Shown piece after piece: positions 19,846 through 20,496 of a DNA stretch of 20,496 nt (within the stretch, counting starts at the first letter, position 1; each line of letters opens with the position of its first letter). The DNA lies in assembly GCA_018398765.1 (NCBI GenBank), contig JAHBMJ010001028.1, positions 5,078 to 25,573 on the forward strand. Reading direction: 5' to 3'. The stretch comes from Chromera velia (taxonomy: Eukaryota > Sar > Chromeraceae). A program made the position numbers and the translations under genes. The notes beneath the pieces are model-generated. The model worked only from the letters and a program-made list of their open reading frames with translations, had not been told where the DNA came from and made no database searches.

Positions 19846-20336
19846 ATGAAGGAGGTATCAATTCGCTCGGTGTCGGACACCACGTTAGTGGTTTCCGGGC
19901 GGCACCGCTTCTCCCCCTCTGATGTGCTGTCCCTCGTAGCGTCTCCTGCTTGTTCACGGAAATCGAATATGCAACCTTTTTGTTCATGCGGGTGCATGGG
20001 TGACTGTCTTCAGGATCTCTAGTGACCGGAGCGAGAGCATCGGCAATGAGGAAAACGTGGGTACTTCTTTCAGCCTCCTGCATTTCCTTCCTTTCTCTTT
20101 CCTCTTCCCTGGTGCTGAGAGCTTTTCTTTTAGGAACAATCATAGGCTCCGTCAAAGAAAACTCTCTTCGTACAAGAACTGCATTCATACCCCAATACTG
20201 TACCTGTCAGCTAGGCTTCTTCTTTTTTCAAGGATTTCTTCTTCACACAATTGACCGGGCAATTGCTTGTTCTTGATATGACTTTCCCCACTGACTGCTG
20301 CTTGCAGGTCTGAAGTATCCTTCGATCCCACTCTCT
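19846..20336 (+). CDS. Candidate first exons of an unidentified gene running off the right edge
   Basis: Three short segments with splice-like borders join in frame. 19846-19883 starts with ATG and ends AC|GTTAGT in phase 2. 20014-20060 follows CTTCAG and ends G|GTACTT in phase 1. 20308-20336 follows CTTGCAG and ends TCT|GTCAGT in phase 0. The product would begin MKEVSIRSVSDTTISSDRSE and continue for 38 residues with no recognised domain. The support is only phase, border and the GTCAGT donor common in this window. The rest would lie beyond 20496. It may equally be chance. Confidence 0.25.
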
Positions 20337-20496
20337 GTCAGTCAAATCAATCAATCAATCGAACCCTCCTGTTCACAAGTCACCGATCCCTTTTGCTGTT
20401 TCCGTTCGCGAGTATGTTTTTCCCCATAGTCTCTCCGCTTCTTTTTTCTCACCACCTTTCTGAATTTGCCTCGATGTGTGTGTGAGTGAGTGAGTG
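20337..20496. other. Window end: putative intron with (TCAA)n and (TGAG)n short repeats
   Basis: TCAATCAATCAATC lies at about 20346-20359 and the window closes on a GTGAGTGAGTG run. No coding signal is seen apart from the candidate exon just before. Confidence 0.4.

Noticed and set aside
19790-20188. 132-residue - strand frame
   Set aside because: No recognised domain; it overlaps the candidate + strand exons and has no supporting splice or composition evidence.

Overview
The window is nuclear DNA of an intron-rich unicellular eukaryote. Coding sequence on the + strand is cut into many exons of about 37-160 bases with GT-AG junctions. The introns are pyrimidine-rich and full of (TC)n, (TG)n, (CA)n and (TTTC)n tracts. 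The protein features and the pairing of tiny exons with simple-repeat introns fit an alveolate alga or relative, for example a chromerid. That placement is inference and not proven by any marker here.

Layout: (1) Bases 98-12905, + strand, hold the 3' part of one large gene. I traced it exon by exon as a PARP1-type poly(ADP-ribose) polymerase: the end of a BRCT domain, a basic/acidic linker, a WGR domain, the helical regulatory domain and the ART catalytic domain with an intact His-Tyr-Glu triad. The 5' end lies outside the window. From the first WGR exon (3036) to the stop codon, 20 exons join with consistent phase and total 1674 coding bases, or 557 residues. (2) Bases 12906-15640 are non-coding as far as I can see. 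They include a visibly AT-rich island (about 14000-14700) and a long TTTC/TC tract with a 57-base assembly gap (15440-15496). (3) Bases 15661-16638, - strand, are an uninterrupted 325-residue gene of the DUF1826 family with an N-terminal signal peptide. It is intronless among intron-rich neighbours and belongs to a mainly bacterial family. (4) Bases 16639-17230 are a divergent intergenic region with AT-rich and CG-alternating segments. (5) Bases 17231-19498, + strand, are a small multi-exon EF-hand protein with a probable coiled-coil, low-complexity tail. (6) Bases 19846-20336 may hold the first exons of another + strand gene that runs off the right edge; this is weak.

The genes do not form an obvious pathway. 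The PARP acts on DNA breaks in the nucleus. The DUF1826 protein is predicted to enter the secretory or plastid route and its family is suspected to be linked to metal, especially zinc, homeostasis. The EF-hand protein is a probable calcium sensor. The most unusual points are the solitary intronless DUF1826 gene set between AT-rich islands, simple repeats placed directly before 3' splice sites, and frequent C at donor position +3.
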